From NCBI RefSeq assembly GCF_000518245.1, contig NZ_JADF01000022.1, forward strand, positions 1 through 60,180: a stretch of 60,180 nucleotides of DNA, read 5' to 3'. Below the pieces are notes generated by a model, which was given only the letters and a program-made list of their open reading frames with translations, ran no database searches and was not told the origin of the DNA. Positions 25,397 through 37,300 of the stretch are shown in pieces (position 1 is the first letter of the stretch; the number at the start of each line of letters is the position of its first letter). Source of the DNA: Brachyspira alvinipulli ATCC 51933. Lineage in GTDB: Bacteria > Spirochaetota > Brachyspiria > Brachyspirales > Brachyspiraceae. Position numbers and translations under genes: made by a program.

Positions 25397-28300
25397 TTAT
25401 TCATCTAAAGTTATTAAAACCTCCCTAGGCTTACTTCCATTCTCTGGTCCAACTATTCCCTGACGCTCCATTATCTCTACTATTCTAGCAGCTCTGTTAT
25501 ATCCTATTTTTAAACGGCGTTGTAAGAATGAAGCACTAGCTTTACCTGTTCTAGCAACCAACTGAACTGCATCCTCCCAAAGCTCTTCATCAAGTATATC
25601 TTCCTCATCTGTATTTTTATCATCAGCATCACTACCCTCTAAAGCAGCAATTAAACTCTCATCAAACATAGGCGACATTTGTCCGGATAAATAATCAACA
25701 ACCTTTTTAACTTCATTATCAGAAACAAAAGCACCCTGTACTCTATCCGGCATTTGACTTCCGGAAGCACAGAATAAAGCATCTCCTTTACCCAATAACT
25801 GTTCAGCACCTGACATATCAATTATAATTCTTGAGTTTGTTTTGTTAGGTACTTGGAATGCTATTCTTGTTGGAAGATTAGCTTTTATAACTCCTGTAAC
25901 AACATCAGCAGAAGGTCTTTGTGTAGCTATAATTAAATGTATACCAACTGCTCTACTCATACCAGCCAAACGTGATATTAAATCTTCTACCTCTTTTGAA
26001 GCAACAACCATTAAGTTATGAAGCTCATCTATTACAAGCACTATATATGGGAACAACTCTAAAGGCTCTCCGTTAAATTCTGTTTCACCCTCTTTAAGTA
26101 ATTGTCTTACCTTTTCATTATAAGTTTTAACATTTCTAACAAAGAATCTTTCCATTCTCTCATATCTCTTTTCCATTATATCTACAATGTATCTTAATAC
26201 TATTGTGGCTTTCTTCTCATCAGAAACTACAGGAGACATCAAATGAGGTATTCCATTATAAATAGAAAGCTCTACTCTCTTTTTATCAACAAATATAAAT
26301 TTAAGTTCATCCGGTCTAAACTTATATAAAAGTGAAAGTATTATTGTAGATAAGCAAACACTTTTACCGGAACCTGTAGTACCAGCAACCAATAAGTGAG
26401 GAGCTTCTGACATATCAGACACAACATTATTACCATAAATACCTTTTCCAAGTACGAATGGTATATCTAATTTAGATTGTCTGAAATCAGTACTTTCTAA
26501 AACATCTCTTAAGAAAACTGCATTTCTAACTTTATTAGGTATCTCTATTCCTATAACAGAACGTCCTGGTATAGGTGCTATTATCCTTACACTTTCGGAT
26601 GCTAAAGCTAATGCAATATTATCTGTAAGGTTAGAAATTTTTGAAACTCTTATTCCGGATGCAATCTCAAGTTCATATCTAGTAATAACAGGTCCTCTTG
26701 ATACTCCTGTTACTTTTGCTTCAATATTAAAGTCTAATAAAGTATGTTCAAGCTGCATTGCTGTTTGTTTAATAGACTCCATCATAGCACCGTCATTTAC
26801 AGGTATGGATCTATTTAATAAATCAAAAGGCGGATGCTTATAATGTTTATCAACATATTTAGTATCAAAATTAGACTGTATACATTCTGTATCCATATTT
26901 TTAATACTTTTAGTACCAATTATAACTTTCTTAGGCTTTTGCAATGTATCTACAGTCTTTGGTGATTCCATATTTATAAAACCTGATGCTTCTTCTGCAG
27001 AATTATTTATTTCTTCTGTTTTTTTTGTTTCTTCTATCTCTTTTACTTCTTCGCTTTTTTCTGCTGGTTCTATATTTTTTAATTCTTCCGATTCTTTGAT
27101 AATTTCTGATTCATATTTTTCTGAATTTTTATTTATATTAGCAATGTTTTCTAATTTATTATGCTCTTGTAAATTATTCAAATATTCTGAATACATATCA
27201 TCATCTATTATATAATTATCAGATTCATAATTAATTCTAGTATCTTCAATATCCTCATCATTAGCATGGTAAAGTTCTTCTTCATCTAAATCAAATTCAT
27301 CTATTTTACTGTCAGTATAATGATTATAATTTGGTATATGATCCGCTCTGTTGTATTCTCTTTTTGAAGCATAACCCATACCAAATTCAAATGCTTCTCT
27401 CTTCTTTTTATTTATTTCAGGTGCTTTATTATATGCGGAAACATATTCTTCTTTTTTATTTTCTTCTATTATTTTTTCATCTTCATATAATTTATTATTT
27501 TCATTTAATTCGTATGATTCATTTATTATATATTGATTATTTTCTTCTTTCTCATCTTCTTTAGCTTCAATAATTCTTTCTATTTCAAGATTTTCTTCTT
27601 CAGGATATTTATATTTTATATATTTTTCTCCTACATTATATTTAGCATAATTGTCAACAGAATCTTCATAAGCAGCTCTTTTAAAATCAGATTTTCTTAA
27701 ATAATTTATATTATAATCAAGTTCGCCAATATATTCTTCTACATCTTCATTTTTTTTTTTATTTATAAAGTCATTATAATAATCTCTATAAAAATTGTCT
27801 TCCTTTTCCATAGAACTTTCATACACTGGCGTATTATAACTACTATTATTATGCACTCTCTCTCTTCCAAATACAGTTTCTGCTAAAGTTAATCCTAAAT
27901 CTTCCTCTTTAGTCTCCATTATATTTACATTGATACCGGTAAAATGACTATTTTTTAAATTTGATACTATATTATCTATTTCTCTATTTTCTGAATCACT
28001 TTTATTAAAAAAATCATTCATAATACTGCTTTTTTTAGATAAATCTTCCCTATATTTTTTTTCATCAAAACCATAATAATTTGCATCTCTTTTTTCTATA
28101 AAAGGTGTAGTTTTAAACTCTAATTCGCTTACCTCTTTAGTATAAAATAAAGGCAAATAATCTTTTGTATAAAATTTTTCATCATTATTATTTTCTATAT
28201 TATTATTTTCTTTAGTTTTAGTATTTTTTATTTCTAAATCTTTTATTCCATTAACAACTTTTTTCTCTATATCTTTTATTTTTTCTAAATCTACATTTTT

Positions 28301-28885
28301 AAGCATATTTCTAAAATAATTTACCAAATCCATTATAGACACTTTAGTAAATACTATAGCAGTTATTAATAATGCTGATATTACTATCATAAAGGCGCCT
28401 GTTTTTCCAAATATAGATACCAAAGAGCCTCCAATAAACTCTCCCATCATACCGCCTTTATTATAAAAATCTAAATCACCTAAAAATATATTCAATAATA
28501 CACTAAGAAGTATCATTAATACAGATGACGATAATGCAGATATAAGCACCTTATCAGCAGAGTTTTTTAATATAATATTAACACCCGCATATATAAAAAA
28601 TGCTGGTATTATATATGATGAAAAACCAAATGCTAAAAAAGAATAAGAAGATATATAAGCACCAAATATTCCTAATAAATTTGTTATATCTTTTCCAGAA
28701 TTTAAATCCTCCATATTCATACTAAAATATGAAAGAAGAAGTATTCCTGCAAATAAAAGGCATAAAAAACCGACTATATCAAAAAATATATTTCTATTTT
28801 CATATTCTTCTTCAAAAGATTTATTTTCAAGTCCTTTTTCTTCGGCTCTTTTTTGTATTGCTAATTTTCTTTTAAATAATCCCAT
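25397..28885 (-). CDS. ftsK: DNA translocase FtsK/SpoIIIE
   Basis: A 1162-residue chromosome-segregation motor. The N-terminal 190 residues contain four hydrophobic membrane segments; residues about 200-680 form a long, acidic, Asn/Glu-rich linker; the motor follows, with Walker A GTTGSGKSV near residue 835, Walker B VLVIDELHNLM near 950 and the IIATQRPSADVVTGVIKANLPTRIAF block; the C-terminal winged-helix gamma domain (ASFLQRRLKIGYNRAARIVEIMERQGIVGP) reads KOPS-like sites. The linker is much less conserved-looking than the rest. The uppP gene lies 21 bases upstream on the same strand. Confidence 0.96.
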   Translation of the reverse strand: MGLFKRKLAIQKRAEEKGLENKSFEEEYENRNIFFDIVGFLCLLFAGILLLSYFSMNMEDLNSGKDITNLLGIFGAYISSYSFLAFGFSSYIIPAFFIYAGVNIILKNSADKVLISALSSSVLMILLSVLLNIFLGDLDFYNKGGMMGEFIGGSLVSIFGKTGAFMIVISALLITAIVFTKVSIMDLVNYFRNMLKNVDLEKIKDIEKKVVNGIKDLEIKNTKTKENNNIENNNDEKFYTKDYLPLFYTKEVSELEFKTTPFIEKRDANYYGFDEKKYREDLSKKSSIMNDFFNKSDSENREIDNIVSNLKNSHFTGINVNIMETKEEDLGLTLAETVFGRERVHNNSSYNTPVYESSMEKEDNFYRDYYNDFINKKKNEDVEEYIGELDYNINYLRKSDFKRAAYEDSVDNYAKYNVGEKYIKYKYPEEENLEIERIIEAKEDEKEENNQYIINESYELNENNKLYEDEKIIEENKKEEYVSAYNKAPEINKKKREAFEFGMGYASKREYNRADHIPNYNHYTDSKIDEFDLDEEELYHANDEDIEDTRINYESDNYIIDDDMYSEYLNNLQEHNKLENIANINKNSEKYESEIIKESEELKNIEPAEKSEEVKEIEETKKTEEINNSAEEASGFINMESPKTVDTLQKPKKVIIGTKSIKNMDTECIQSNFDTKYVDKHYKHPPFDLLNRSIPVNDGAMMESIKQTAMQLEHTLLDFNIEAKVTGVSRGPVITRYELEIASGIRVSKISNLTDNIALALASESVRIIAPIPGRSVIGIEIPNKVRNAVFLRDVLESTDFRQSKLDIPFVLGKGIYGNNVVSDMSEAPHLLVAGTTGSGKSVCLSTIILSLLYKFRPDELKFIFVDKKRVELSIYNGIPHLMSPVVSDEKKATIVLRYIVDIMEKRYERMERFFVRNVKTYNEKVRQLLKEGETEFNGEPLELFPYIVLVIDELHNLMVVASKEVEDLISRLAGMSRAVGIHLIIATQRPSADVVTGVIKANLPTRIAFQVPNKTNSRIIIDMSGAEQLLGKGDALFCASGSQMPDRVQGAFVSDNEVKKVVDYLSGQMSPMFDESLIAALEGSDADDKNTDEEDILDEELWEDAVQLVARTGKASASFLQRRLKIGYNRAARIVEIMERQGIVGPENGSKPREVLITLDE

Positions 28886-28906
28886 AATAAAACTCCAATA
28901 CCTAAA

Positions 28907-29716
28907 TCACACTTTTATGAAATATAGAAAAACAGCTATTCCTACTATCATGCAGTAAAAACCAAAACAGAAAAGTTTACCCTTTTTCAAAAATACAAGC
29001 AAAAACTTCAATGCTATAATACCAAAAACAAATGCTGTAATAAATCCTACTAAAGCATAAGTAAGGTTAAAATCAGCAATATCCTTTATAGAAAGAAGCA
29101 AAGCTCCAAATATAGCAGGAAGAGATATTAAAAATGAAAATCTACCAGCCAAATCTCTATTTAATCCTAAAAATAAAGCAGCACTTATGGTCATACCGGA
29201 TCTTGAAATACCCGGAAAAACTGCAACTGCCTGTGCTAAACCTATTACAAATGCATTATAATATGTCATTGTAAATATATTTTTTAAATCATTACTGTAA
29301 GTGTTTTTATCCAATTTTCTAGTTAAAAGAAGTATACATCCTGTTATTATAAGATTAAGTCCTATCCTTTGTAATTCTAAATTGCTTAAATACTTTTCTA
29401 AAAGAAGTCCAACTATAGCAACTGGAATAGATGCTATAATAACCATAAGCGATGTTCTAAATCCTTCATCATTTTTACTGGAATTCTTAACATCTTTTAA
29501 ACCTGTAAAAAAACCTGTTATAGCTTTTATGATATCTTTATGAAATATAAAACAAGTAGCTAAGAAAGTTCCAAAATGAAGTGCCACCTCAAATGATAAT
29601 ATATTCTCTGCATGAAAATTAAGAAAATGCTCAATTATTCTTAGATGCCCGGAACTTGATACCGGTAAAAATTCAGTTATAGCCTGCACCAAACCTAAAA
29701 TTATCGCTTTAATCAT
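28907..29716 (-). CDS. uppP: Undecaprenyl-diphosphatase
   Basis: A 269-residue integral membrane phosphatase (BacA family) that recycles undecaprenyl pyrophosphate to the monophosphate carrier for peptidoglycan and surface glycans. The two catalytic blocks are complete: EFLPVSSSGHLRI at residues 15-27 and GISRSGMTIS near residue 170. About eight membrane segments, as usual. It lies upstream of ftsK on the same strand, and both serve envelope growth or division. Confidence 0.95.
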   Translation of the reverse strand: MIKAIILGLVQAITEFLPVSSSGHLRIIEHFLNFHAENILSFEVALHFGTFLATCFIFHKDIIKAITGFFTGLKDVKNSSKNDEGFRTSLMVIIASIPVAIVGLLLEKYLSNLELQRIGLNLIITGCILLLTRKLDKNTYSNDLKNIFTMTYYNAFVIGLAQAVAVFPGISRSGMTISAALFLGLNRDLAGRFSFLISLPAIFGALLLSIKDIADFNLTYALVGFITAFVFGIIALKFLLVFLKKGKLFCFGFYCMIVGIAVFLYFIKV

Positions 29717-29973
29717 TAAACTACCCCGTTTTGTTTACATAATACTATAATAATTCTCGGATAGTTTTAAAAAAGCAATAGAAAAAATTATGTCAACTAC
29801 ATTAGAACAAGTTACCTTATATATGTTTTGAAATAACTTTTCAATTATATTAACAATATGATTATAGTTATTATTTAATCAATTTATAATGAAATATTAA
29901 TTATAAGAGAAATTTGTATGTAAAATACAATAAATAAATATTTAAGCATAAAACTGAAAATAGTTTATATCCC

Positions 29974-30278
29974 GCTTTCCTGTATATCCAGAAAAGTTCA
30001 CTAAAACCATTCTTTAAGCCATAAGCAACAGGGTATCGAGACCTGGAAAAAGCATGTTTTCCTAGCCACCGAAATCCAGCTTTCCTACATAACTAATAAA
30101 AAAATATCACTGAAAGATAAAGTTATCATCCGCTTATTTTTTTATAGCCAAAGGCACAAACTTTTGAGTAGGGTATCTAGACATAATTATATCAGGATTA
30201 AGAGACTGAATATTGCTTTCCTGTATATCCAGAAAAATTCAATAAAACCATTCTTTAAGCCATAAGCAACAGGGTATC
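29974..30278. repeat. Cluster of three related intergenic repeats
   Basis: Within the 821-base gap 29717-30537 the sequence GCTTTCC...(A)AGCCATAAGCAACAGGGTATC occurs at 29974-30037 and again at 30215-30278 with only a handful of differences over 64 bases. A third, longer and diverged copy at 30079-30177 shares GCTTTCC at one end, TAGCC in the middle and AGTAGGGTATCTAGAC at the other. Each copy includes an imperfect dyad (TTTCCTG-N6-CAGAAAA). Hairpins also lie between copies (GGAAAA/TTTTCC, 30044-30061). The rest of the gap shows no gene. Confidence 0.85.
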
Positions 30279-30283
30279 AATAC

Positions 30284-30311
30284 CGCTTTTTTAAGCGATT
30301 ATATTTTTTCC
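30284..30311 (+). terminator. Hairpin with T tract at the right end of the repeat cluster
   Basis: CGCTT (30284-30288), four-base T loop, AAGCG (30293-30297), then ATTATATTTTTTCC. In plus orientation this looks like a weak terminator, which would fit an unrecognised plus-strand RNA spanning the repeats, but no promoter was identified. Confidence 0.4.
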
Positions 30312-30484
30312 TATCTACTGTGTAGTTTACATACAAATATCAAATAACTTCTTTATAAGATAATACATTTTTTATTTTTTTCAAGACATTTTTTATTTTT
30401 TAGGCCTTTTTCAAAAGTACTTGACAAAATCAATTGTATAGAATAAAACATTTGTAAAATACTTAAAAAACAGCATAAAAACAA

Positions 30485-30517
30485 TTAAGGCTTTCTCTAA
30501 TAAAGAGAAAGCCTTAA
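30485..30517 (-). terminator. Terminator of the barrel gene at 30538
   Basis: A 14-base perfect stem, TTAAGGCTTTCTCT (30485-30498) with its complement (30504-30517), around a five-base loop, 20 bases beyond the stop codon; on the minus strand it is followed by TTGTTTTTATG. Confidence 0.85.
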
Positions 30518-30537
30518 ACTATTTATAAGATATATAA

Positions 30538-31263
30538 TTAATTATCAACAAAATAGAAACTTATTTGACCTCCTAAATCAACAGCTCCTAAATCATTTTT
30601 AGTAAATCTTGAATCATTAATTTTTGGTCCGAAATCATACCCAGCATAAAATCCAATGCCCATAGCTGTATCATCACTAAAGAAAAACAAATAATCTAAA
30701 GTAAGTTTAATATACGGTATTACAGAACTAGAATATTTGCCTTTTAAAGCACTCAAATTATAATAATAATTAGCATTTTCAAATTGATTATATGTAGTAT
30801 TATAATTTTGTGTTGATTCTCCGCCTGCTAATGGAATTTTTACTCCAGCACCTATTCCTATAAAAAAGTTAGCTATATTAAATTTAGGCAAAATACCTAT
30901 AAGCAAGCTATCAAAATAGTATGATGTATTAACTGACTGATATGCTCCTCCAGTACCTGCAGCTTTACTTTCTTTATATGAATAAACATCTCTATGATAA
31001 GCTATATCTAATGCTACAGAAAATCCCATATAATCATCAAATCCAGAATAAATACCAGGTGTTATTCCTATACCCCATTCAAAGCCAGCTCCTGATGTTA
31101 ATTTACCATCATTATTATTAACACCTAATTTATAATCCTGATAGCTCTGTGAAATAGATGCCCCAAGCGGTATATACAAACCTATTCCTGCATTAAAATC
31201 TGCAAAAAGATTTGATATTTGGGTTAAAAAAATTATACTGATTATAATAGATATCTTTTTCAT
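30538..31263 (-). CDS. Outer-membrane beta-barrel protein (paralogue C)
   Basis: About 241 residues. The start at 31263 is preferred over 31281 because GGGGGAT lies just upstream and it gives a clean signal peptide (MKKISIIISIIFLTQISNLFA). The mature part follows the same order as paralogues A and B: FNAGIGLYIPLGA, a DVYSYKE strand, YYFDSLLIGILPKFNIANFFIGIGAGVKIPLAG, SSVIPYIKLTLDY, GFYAGYDFGP and LGAVDLGGQISFYFV at the C-terminus. Similarity to A and B is clear in pattern but moderate in identity. It is a single-gene unit with a consensus promoter and a strong terminator, suggesting high expression. Confidence 0.75.
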   Translation of the reverse strand: MKKISIIISIIFLTQISNLFADFNAGIGLYIPLGASISQSYQDYKLGVNNNDGKLTSGAGFEWGIGITPGIYSGFDDYMGFSVALDIAYHRDVYSYKESKAAGTGGAYQSVNTSYYFDSLLIGILPKFNIANFFIGIGAGVKIPLAGGESTQNYNTTYNQFENANYYYNLSALKGKYSSSVIPYIKLTLDYLFFFSDDTAMGIGFYAGYDFGPKINDSRFTKNDLGAVDLGGQISFYFVDN

Positions 31264-31294
31264 AATATCCCCCGTATTCATTTGTTATACTTAT

Positions 31295-31323
31295 ATTATA
31301 ATATATTGTAAACAAAATGTCAA
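31295..31323 (-). promoter_or_regulatory. Consensus promoter of the barrel gene (paralogue C)
   Basis: On the minus strand TTGACA (31323-31318), 17-base spacer, TATAAT (31300-31295): a perfect match to the housekeeping consensus. Confidence 0.85.
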
Positions 31324-31366
31324 GAAAAAGTAAATAATTTTTACTAAAAAATACACAATGTAAAAA

Positions 31367-34300
31367 TTATTTATCTCTTGGTATTCCGGGTAATATATAA
31401 TCAAATAAGGCATAATTAGCCATATAAAGCATATTTCTATCACTTGTATTTATAGTATTTATAGGAACTCTATTAGTTTTTATAAATCTATAAGCATCTA
31501 TTATTCCGTCTCCAAAATTATTATATAGGTATTTCATAACTGTATAATAATCACCTGAATTATTGGTTGTATAAGTAAACATAAGTTTAGTTTCACTTCT
31601 TGCTCTTAAATATCCAAAAATATCAGCATTTCTAGCAGGAGATAAGAATAAATCTATATCATTAAAAGGCTTATTTCTGTTAGTATCTATACCTATGTAA
31701 TGAGTTAATCCAATATTTCCTTTAGGTTCATTAAAAGACTGAACTGCTGCAGTTTCTAATGAGGTATAGAAATTAGTTCCAATATTCAATTTAACAGTAG
31801 GCTTTCCAATATTTAAAATATAACTAGGAGAATATTTAAACTCTCTTATTTTTATTACATCATTATTTTTAAAAGCATTCAAATATGCAAAAGGAACTGT
31901 AAATAAATTAGCATAAGAACCTGTTATATAAATTCTCTCTACTCTTTGAGAATCTTTAATTATATCTGATGACAGCATTCCGCCTTCAATAGATTTTAAT
32001 GCATTTCTTCTATCCCTTGCCTTTGAAGCATTAGTAAAGCTTTCTAAATAACTGCCTAATTTTTTCATATCAATTAAATTAGCTTTCTTAACTTCAGAAT
32101 CACCTACAACATAACTGTAAGCAACATATTTATTATTCTCATAAGCATAGAATATAAACATTGTATTAGTATTCTCATTAGAAAATATTTCATAAGCATT
32201 TTCTATATTATTATCAAAGTCACTCTCAGGAACTCTTATTTTATTCAAAAGACCGTATATATACGCCGAATTAGTTTTATATAATGAATAGAATCTATCG
32301 GCAAATGATGATACGGTTTCTGTTTCAAATATATATTGATTTCCATAAATATAATTCATTGTTCTGAATATATCATTCTCATTTGTAACTTTATTATCTA
32401 ATATTGTATTTGCAACTGTTAATATCTCATTAGTATTTTTCATTCTGCTCAAGAAATTAGTTACTGTATCAATAGGTGTCTTAGCATATATCAAATCATA
32501 TAGAACAGCAACTTCAAGAATTTTATCTTTATTATCTCCATCAACTTTATTTGCTATATAATTTAAATATCTTACATTTTCTTTTGCATTATCTCTAGCT
32601 TTCAAGAATCTTGATAAAGTTCTAGGAGTAAAATATTCATCAATCAAATCATAATTGTTATTAGTATATAAATATATAAAATGCAATGCTCTGTTTGCTC
32701 CTTTAACAGCACCTTCTTCTCCCATTCTTCTATAAACAGGAAGCATCGATTTAATAAATTTATAAGCATTTGAATCACTTATATTACTATATGAACTAGC
32801 AAAGAATTTGTATCCTTCTTCAGAAAATATGTATGCTGTGTTTGTATCTTTTGCATTATATCTATCTTCAACAATCTTAGCATAATTAAACATTTTCTCA
32901 TCATCGCTTTGAGAATATGCTATAACATTAGACATCATAGTAATAGAAGGATTGGCATTATTATCATAAGATGTATAAAGTCTTGTCTTAAATTCATAAG
33001 CTGCATTAGACAATGATGACATACTATAATCGGGTTTACCATATATAGTAAATAAATTATTATCATATCCTTTCATTGTTTCTTCTAATGAATTAGTTGA
33101 TAATCTTCTAAAGTAATTTGTATAGAACATCATTCTCGAATCTTTACCGCTATTACCAACAACTAAAGCTATATTATTAATATTTCTCAAAACTCTTCTA
33201 TTTTTATCAAATGTTTCCTTATCACTATATACAATATAAAGATTCTTACTCATAACATTTGATATATCAGAAGCACTCGCACCTGTTATATCAACAACTA
33301 AAGGAACATAAGAATTTGTAACTATATCTTTAAGTTCTATAAATTTAAAATTACCTCTTCTTCTCCTTCTATTAGTAGATGCAGAATCATTTGAAGATAC
33401 AGTATTGGTATCACTATTATAAGCTACATTCACAGCTAAATTATTAGTATTATAACTATAAGTATTATTTGTAGAGTTAGTATTACTTGACATACTCATA
33501 GTATTTATTTCTTTTTCAGTATTTCTTGCCGTTCTAAAGAATGAGATTAATTTAGTATCTATATATGCAGTTTTAGGAGGAAGCATATACTCTGTAGAAT
33601 CATAAAGCTCCCTTACAAAAATATTTCTATTACTTATACTAATAGGTCTAAATCCTATATGAGTAACATAATTTTTTGTCTTAGGCATAGCATTGCTCTG
33701 TATATAGAATGAGGTTTTTCCATTTTCTCTTACAAATCTATATCCTAAATAAGTATCCCAAATTAAAGTCTCATCTTTACGCATAGATCTGTCAATATCT
33801 TCAGGCTTAACATCGCATATAACTATTGATTCTATAGGAGTACCAGAAAATTGCGATATAGCCTCTTTTTCATAACTCAAAATTTCTTTAAGCATTGCAG
33901 ACTCTGTTTTACTGTCATAAGGAGTTGCCACAGCATTTAAATATCTTTGATATGAATAAAGAGCTTTTTCATAAAGTTTATAGTATTCTCTTAAATAATA
34001 ATTATTCTCTCCTAATGTATAAAGTCTTCTATCCAAAAACTTTCTTCTCATATCAATAGCATCAAACATGGCAAGTATATTCAAACTAGCATCCGGGTAT
34101 TTATCTTGAAGGAATTCTATAACTTTATATTTTGCTTGTCTTAATATAAAATTATTTCCTTCAACAAAAGTTATCATGAATACACTTTCTCTAAGTCTTT
34201 GAAGTATTCTAAATACATACTGCACAGGATAATCCAAACTATCAGGATATCTATCTCTATATTTAGTACTAAAATCAATCAATGTTGTAAGAATAGCTAT

Positions 34301-37300
34301 TTCCTCAACAGCAAAAGCAGAAACCTGTGCCTTAGAGAATGCTGACATATATTCCCTTGCTGCCTCTTCAATATAACCTGCAAGCTCATAAGCCTTAGCT
34401 AAATTATATCTTATTATTATTTCTGTTTTCAAATCAACTGGAAAATTAGAATTTGAGGAAAGAATATATTTATATCTGTCAATAGCATCTTTAAGCATTG
34501 ATAATCTTTGTATATTTATGTCATAATCCGTCATATCTGTAGGGTCATCATTTTTCTTTCGATTATATTCTATACTATTATCCGCTGTAAGTTTAAATGC
34601 CATTATATATTTAAATGCTGCTATATGAGAATATAATAATAATCTATCTTTTGTACTTACGGAATTATTAGTTGACAATATTTGAAGAGTTTTTGTGGTA
34701 TTAAAAAGCTCTATAAAAAATTCTCTTCTAATAGAAGTTAAATCATTTTCTGATAAATATCTTAAATATAAAGATGATAAACTAAGATAATTCTTAGCAT
34801 CATTCTCAGCATTTTGATACTGCAAACTAGGATTATTTGCAAGTGTTTTTTCATCCAAAGTTTTTTTATACTCTTCTATAGAAGCCTTGAAAGACATAAT
34901 AGAATTTGACTGTTCGCCCTGCTGATAATATAAATAACCTTCATTATTGTAATATGTAGCTAACATCAAAGGCTGAATAGATTTTTTAGGCTTATCTTTA
35001 ATAATATAATTTCTATAAGAAGATAAAGCCTCTCTTGCCTCAGAATATCTGCCCATCTTCTCATACAATTCCTGGTATATAGAATAAAGCATCTGCTGTT
35101 TATCAACATTCAAAGGTTCTCCAGGTATATATCCTCCTAAAGATGCCAAACCCAAATTTATTATATTAATATTAGCACCATAAAAAGTTATACTCAAATA
35201 ATTGGGAGTATATAAAGAAGAATCTAAACTGTCAATTTTAGCTTTTACATTATCGCAATACATTAATGCATTATTATAATTTTCTAATTTTAAATAACAT
35301 GCCGCAAGCAATAGCTGATTAAGTTCATTTTTATCAACATCATTTTGTGTAAGCTTATCTCTCTCTAATAAAGACTCTATAGCTTTTTTATAATCTTCCT
35401 GCTCTATTGCTGCTATTGAAGTATATCCTACTATTTTATAAACAGACTCTTTATCGCCCAATTTTTCAAATAATTTACGTGCCGATTCATATTCTCTGTA
35501 AGCTCCATTTACATCATTATTCATCCAAAGCGAATAACCATGGAAGAAATGATACCAAGCCATACTTTTATCACTTCCAGCTTGTCTAATTAATTTTTCT
35601 GCCTCTTTATATTCATTAGCAGCATCCGAATATCTGCCGTTTATTAAATATGAGTTAGCAAGCATTAGAGAAACCACATTAGGCTTAGTTCTAACCTTAC
35701 TTTTAGCCATTATAAGAGAATCTATTATTTCAGAATCTAAATTAGCGGTTTGAAATGCCAGCATGTTATAACCCATATATTTATCATTGGTTACAGCATC
35801 ATCTTTATATGCAGGTACAAGTTCTATTACACTCTTATATGTTTTCTGATCCTGTAAAACCTGCATCTTCAATGCTTGTGCAAATGTAAGCATTTCAGCT
35901 TTTTTTATATAATAATCTTCATTATCCGGATATAAGAATATTGCAAAATCAATATATGATTTAGCCTTATCAACTATAGCATTAAAAGACTTATTCAAAT
36001 ACAAATAAAAGCCATCTTCTCTTTTCTTCTCACTTAAAACGTATCTATCAGGACTATATTGTTTTCCTATAGCCATAGAATAATATCTATTAGCTAAATA
36101 ATAATAGGCATTAGCAAGCTCAGCATGTGCCTCATGATCCGAATATCTTGTAGATATGATATTTTTTTCTCTTTCGACAATAGTTTTTTCAAGAGAATCT
36201 ATAGTACTATATGCCCTAAGTCCGCTTTCTATTAATTTTGATGATGAAGAAGCATCATTAGGATTATATTTTAATACTTCCTGATAATTATCATAAGCAA
36301 CTGCATATCTTCCTTCATTGTATGCACTATCTGCTAATGACTTATAATAATTAGCTAAAATAATTTTACATTCATTAGCTTCAGATGTAGAATTAAAATT
36401 ATTTCCTCCTGAAGTTAAAGCATTCTTAAACAAAGCATAAGAACCATCATCTTTTTGTGCCAAAAGAACTTTAGCATTTGCATAATATCCTAAAGCAAGC
36501 ATTATATCATTTCTGGATTCAATATAAGGTTTAAATAAATTTGTAGCATCATTATAGTTTCTTGAGAGTATTAAACTATCTAAATATTTTAGTCTTGCTG
36601 CAACTGATAATGGAGCATAAGGATGCGCATTAGTTAATATCGAATCATAAGGAATTTTTGTATCTTTTATAAAATCTTTAGCTATCTCTAATCTTTCAGA
36701 AAATATTAAATCTTTCCTTCTATAAGGATTATTATAAATATTTTCATTAAGAGGATATTTATATCCATTACCTTCAGCTGAGCGGGAATATAATTTCGCT
36801 ATCAGCATGTATAAATCTTTTTGAGTATTTAATGTTATAATATTACTCAACATAGTTAATGTACTTGCATTTCTATTATTAGCTTTATATTTTTCATTTG
36901 CTGATATGTATCCAGCCCAAGAAACGAAATTAATAATTTCATCACTACCGTTATTAGTTAAAAAGTAATCATTAGTATAATATTTTATATCAAGCCAATT
37001 ATCATTAGTATTAAAATTCTGATTTATTCTAGATGCTAAAAATCCTGCAAAAGTTTCTTGATATTCATCTGTAAGCACTTTAACCGCTCTATTATATTCA
37101 GTAGTATTTGTATTTGTATATGATGATATCATTATATTAAAATACGCCTTGGCTACACTGCTTTGATCATCATAAAAAGGAAAATATTCTGAAAATCTAT
37201 CTATAACATCAAGTTTTCTTTCATAAGGAAGTTCTGTAAATGTACTATACATAGTATTAGCATTGGCATCTTTTATAAAATACTCTTTTGTAGAACCCAT

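Noticed and set aside
30421-30450. TTGACA at 30421 as a promoter
   Set aside because: No acceptable -10 box at 16-18 bases; the nearest TAGAAT is only 12 bases away.
29717-30537. tmRNA, RNase P RNA or 6S RNA in the large gap
   Set aside because: No conserved core of any of these could be recognised; only repeats and weak hairpins are present.
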